Assembly: GCA_016702505.1 (NCBI GenBank)
Contig: JADJDU010000009.1
Location: 62,001 to 126,000 of the forward strand
From: Microthrixaceae bacterium
GTDB taxonomy: Bacteria > Actinomycetota > Acidimicrobiia > Acidimicrobiales > Iamiaceae
DNA length: 64,000 bases
Direction: 5' to 3'
A model generated the notes under the pieces. It had not been told where the DNA came from. It saw nothing but the letters and a program-made list of their open reading frames with translations, and ran no database searches. The position numbers and the translations under genes were made by a program. Of this stretch, positions 63,178-64,000 are shown one piece after another; the stretch's first letter is position 1, and each line of letters opens with the position of its first letter.

Positions 63178-63717
63178 CTACTTCCCGGACTTGCCGGCCT
63201 TGCGGGCGACATGCTCACCGAGGTAGCGCACACCCTTGCCCTTGTAGGGCTCGGGCTTGCGCAGCTTGCGGATGTCGGCGGCCACCTGGCCCACGACCTC
63301 CTTGTCGGTGCCCTTCACCGCGATGCGGTTGGGGGCGGGCACGTCGAAGGTGATGCCCTGGGGGGCCTTCACCTCGATGGGGTGGCTGTAGCCCAGGGCC
63401 AGATCGATGGCGTCGCTGCCCTTGGCGGTGGCGCGGTAGCCCACACCGATGATCTCCAGCTCCTTGGTGAAGCCATCGGTGACACCGACGACCATGTTGT
63501 TCACCAGGGAACGGACGAGACCGTGCATGGCACGGGTCTGACGCTCGTCGTCGGGACGTTCGACCAGCAGGGTGTCGCCCTCCTGACGGAGGGTGATGGT
63601 GCCGGGCAGGTCGCGCTCGAGCGTGCCCTTGGGGCCCTTGACGGTCACCCGACGGTCGACGACGGAGATGTCGACACCACCGGGAACCGTGATTGGGGAT
63701 TTACCGATACGAGACAT
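63178..63717 (-). CDS. rplF: 50S ribosomal protein L6
   Basis: 179 residues with MSRIGKSPITVPGGVDI, VTVKGPKGTLERDL, LEIIGVGYRATAKG and the C-terminal RKPEPYKGKGVRYLGEHVARK. Normal length. It is 9 bases downstream of rpsH. Confidence 0.97.
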   Translation of the reverse strand: MSRIGKSPITVPGGVDISVVDRRVTVKGPKGTLERDLPGTITLRQEGDTLLVERPDDERQTRAMHGLVRSLVNNMVVGVTDGFTKELEIIGVGYRATAKGSDAIDLALGYSHPIEVKAPQGITFDVPAPNRIAVKGTDKEVVGQVAADIRKLRKPEPYKGKGVRYLGEHVARKAGKSGK

Positions 63718-63726
63718 TGGGTGCTC

Positions 63727-64000
63727 CTACCAGACGAAGCACAGGACCTCGCCGCCCACGTTGCGCTTGCGCGCTTCGCGGTCGGTCATGAGACCCTGGC
63801 TGGTCGAGACGACGGCGACACCCAGCCCACCGAGGACCCGGGGGACCTCGCTGGCGGCCTTGTACACGCGGAGGCCGGGCTTGGACACCCGCCGCAGGCC
63901 GGAGATGGTCCGGGCCCGCTCGGGCGAGTACTTCATGGTGACGGTGAGGGTGCTGCCGGGGCGATCGCCGTTGGCGGCCACCTTGTAGTCCTCGATGTAG
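63727..64000 (-). CDS. rpsH: 30S ribosomal protein S8, C-terminal part (cut by window edge)
   Basis: The last ~90 residues of S8: YIEDYKVAANGDRPGSTLTV, ISGLRRVSKPGLRVYKAASE and VSTSQGLMTDREARKRNVGG ending GEVLCFVW. The N-terminus lies beyond the window. Confidence 0.95.
   Translation of the reverse strand, partial: YIEDYKVAANGDRPGSTLTVTMKYSPERARTISGLRRVSKPGLRVYKAASEVPRVLGGLGVAVVSTSQGLMTDREARKRNVGGEVLCFVW

Overview
The window is high-GC actinobacterial DNA. The right part carries an ordinary actinobacterial spc/alpha ribosomal cluster next to UPF0182, YlbL-like and oversized GlmS genes, which suggests the class Acidimicrobiia; that placement is an inference. The left ~37 kb is an integrative conjugative element (ICE) lying against the 3' end of an initiator tRNA-fMet gene; its far end is outside the window.

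Element, left to right. 1-474 is the N-terminus of a VirD4-type coupling protein cut by the window edge. 480-1660 holds G/C homopolymer tracts and broken coding fragments that look like assembly filler. 1661-2206 is a PH-like-domain protein missing its start. 2211-8488 (minus) is the type IV secretion operon: pilin-like protein, VirB8-like protein, TrbL/VirB6, SCO6880, VirB4-like ATPase and a DnaG-like primase; a divergent gene encodes a glucosaminidase/M23 wall hydrolase. 9776-15723 (minus) is a defence-like module: S1-domain RNA-binding protein, Ser/Thr kinase fused to a COG1112-type SF1 helicase, and a PLD nuclease. This is the architecture I know as Mokosh type I, with an added S1 partner, and it is interrupted by many one-base frameshifts. 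15795-26447 (minus) is a complete Tad/Flp pilus operon (LysM-BTAD regulator, TadG/TadE-like pseudopilins, Flp pilin, TadC, TadB, TadA, TadZ, CpaB) ending in two exported proteins. 26684-29150 holds a sigma-like regulator and an ABC-F resistance-type ATPase. 29406-36853 holds a small conserved protein, the MobF relaxase-helicase TraA, an excisionase, a GntR regulator with a 24-bp operator, small proteins and the tyrosine integrase. Arm-site-like 12-bp repeats separate the integrase from the tRNA.

A motif with core TTCGCGGCTTACC occurs five times, exactly in front of the transfer genes (coupling protein, T4SS operon, hydrolase, relaxase unit, excisionase). At three copies the ATG sits at its 3' edge, implying leaderless mRNAs. 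The integrase and the sigma-like gene each have a perfect inverted repeat that buries the Shine-Dalgarno sequence. Together these suggest that transfer is controlled as one regulon.

Chromosome, 37.4-64 kb. It carries a zinc alcohol dehydrogenase, UPF0182 membrane protein, a DivIVA-like coiled-coil protein with a C-terminus resembling phage Mu F-type head proteins, a PDZ-Lon (YlbL-like) protease, a HEAT-repeat protein, a class II aldolase, a DUF2237 protein, AcpS, a 26-residue membrane ORF, an 1153-residue GlmS-like protein, GlmM, then rpsI-rplM, truA and the block rplQ-rpoA-rpsD-rpsK-rpsM-rpmJ-infA-map-adk-secY-rplO-rpmD-rpsE-rplR-rplF-rpsH on the minus strand. All chromosomal genes read without frameshifts, unlike several genes in the element.
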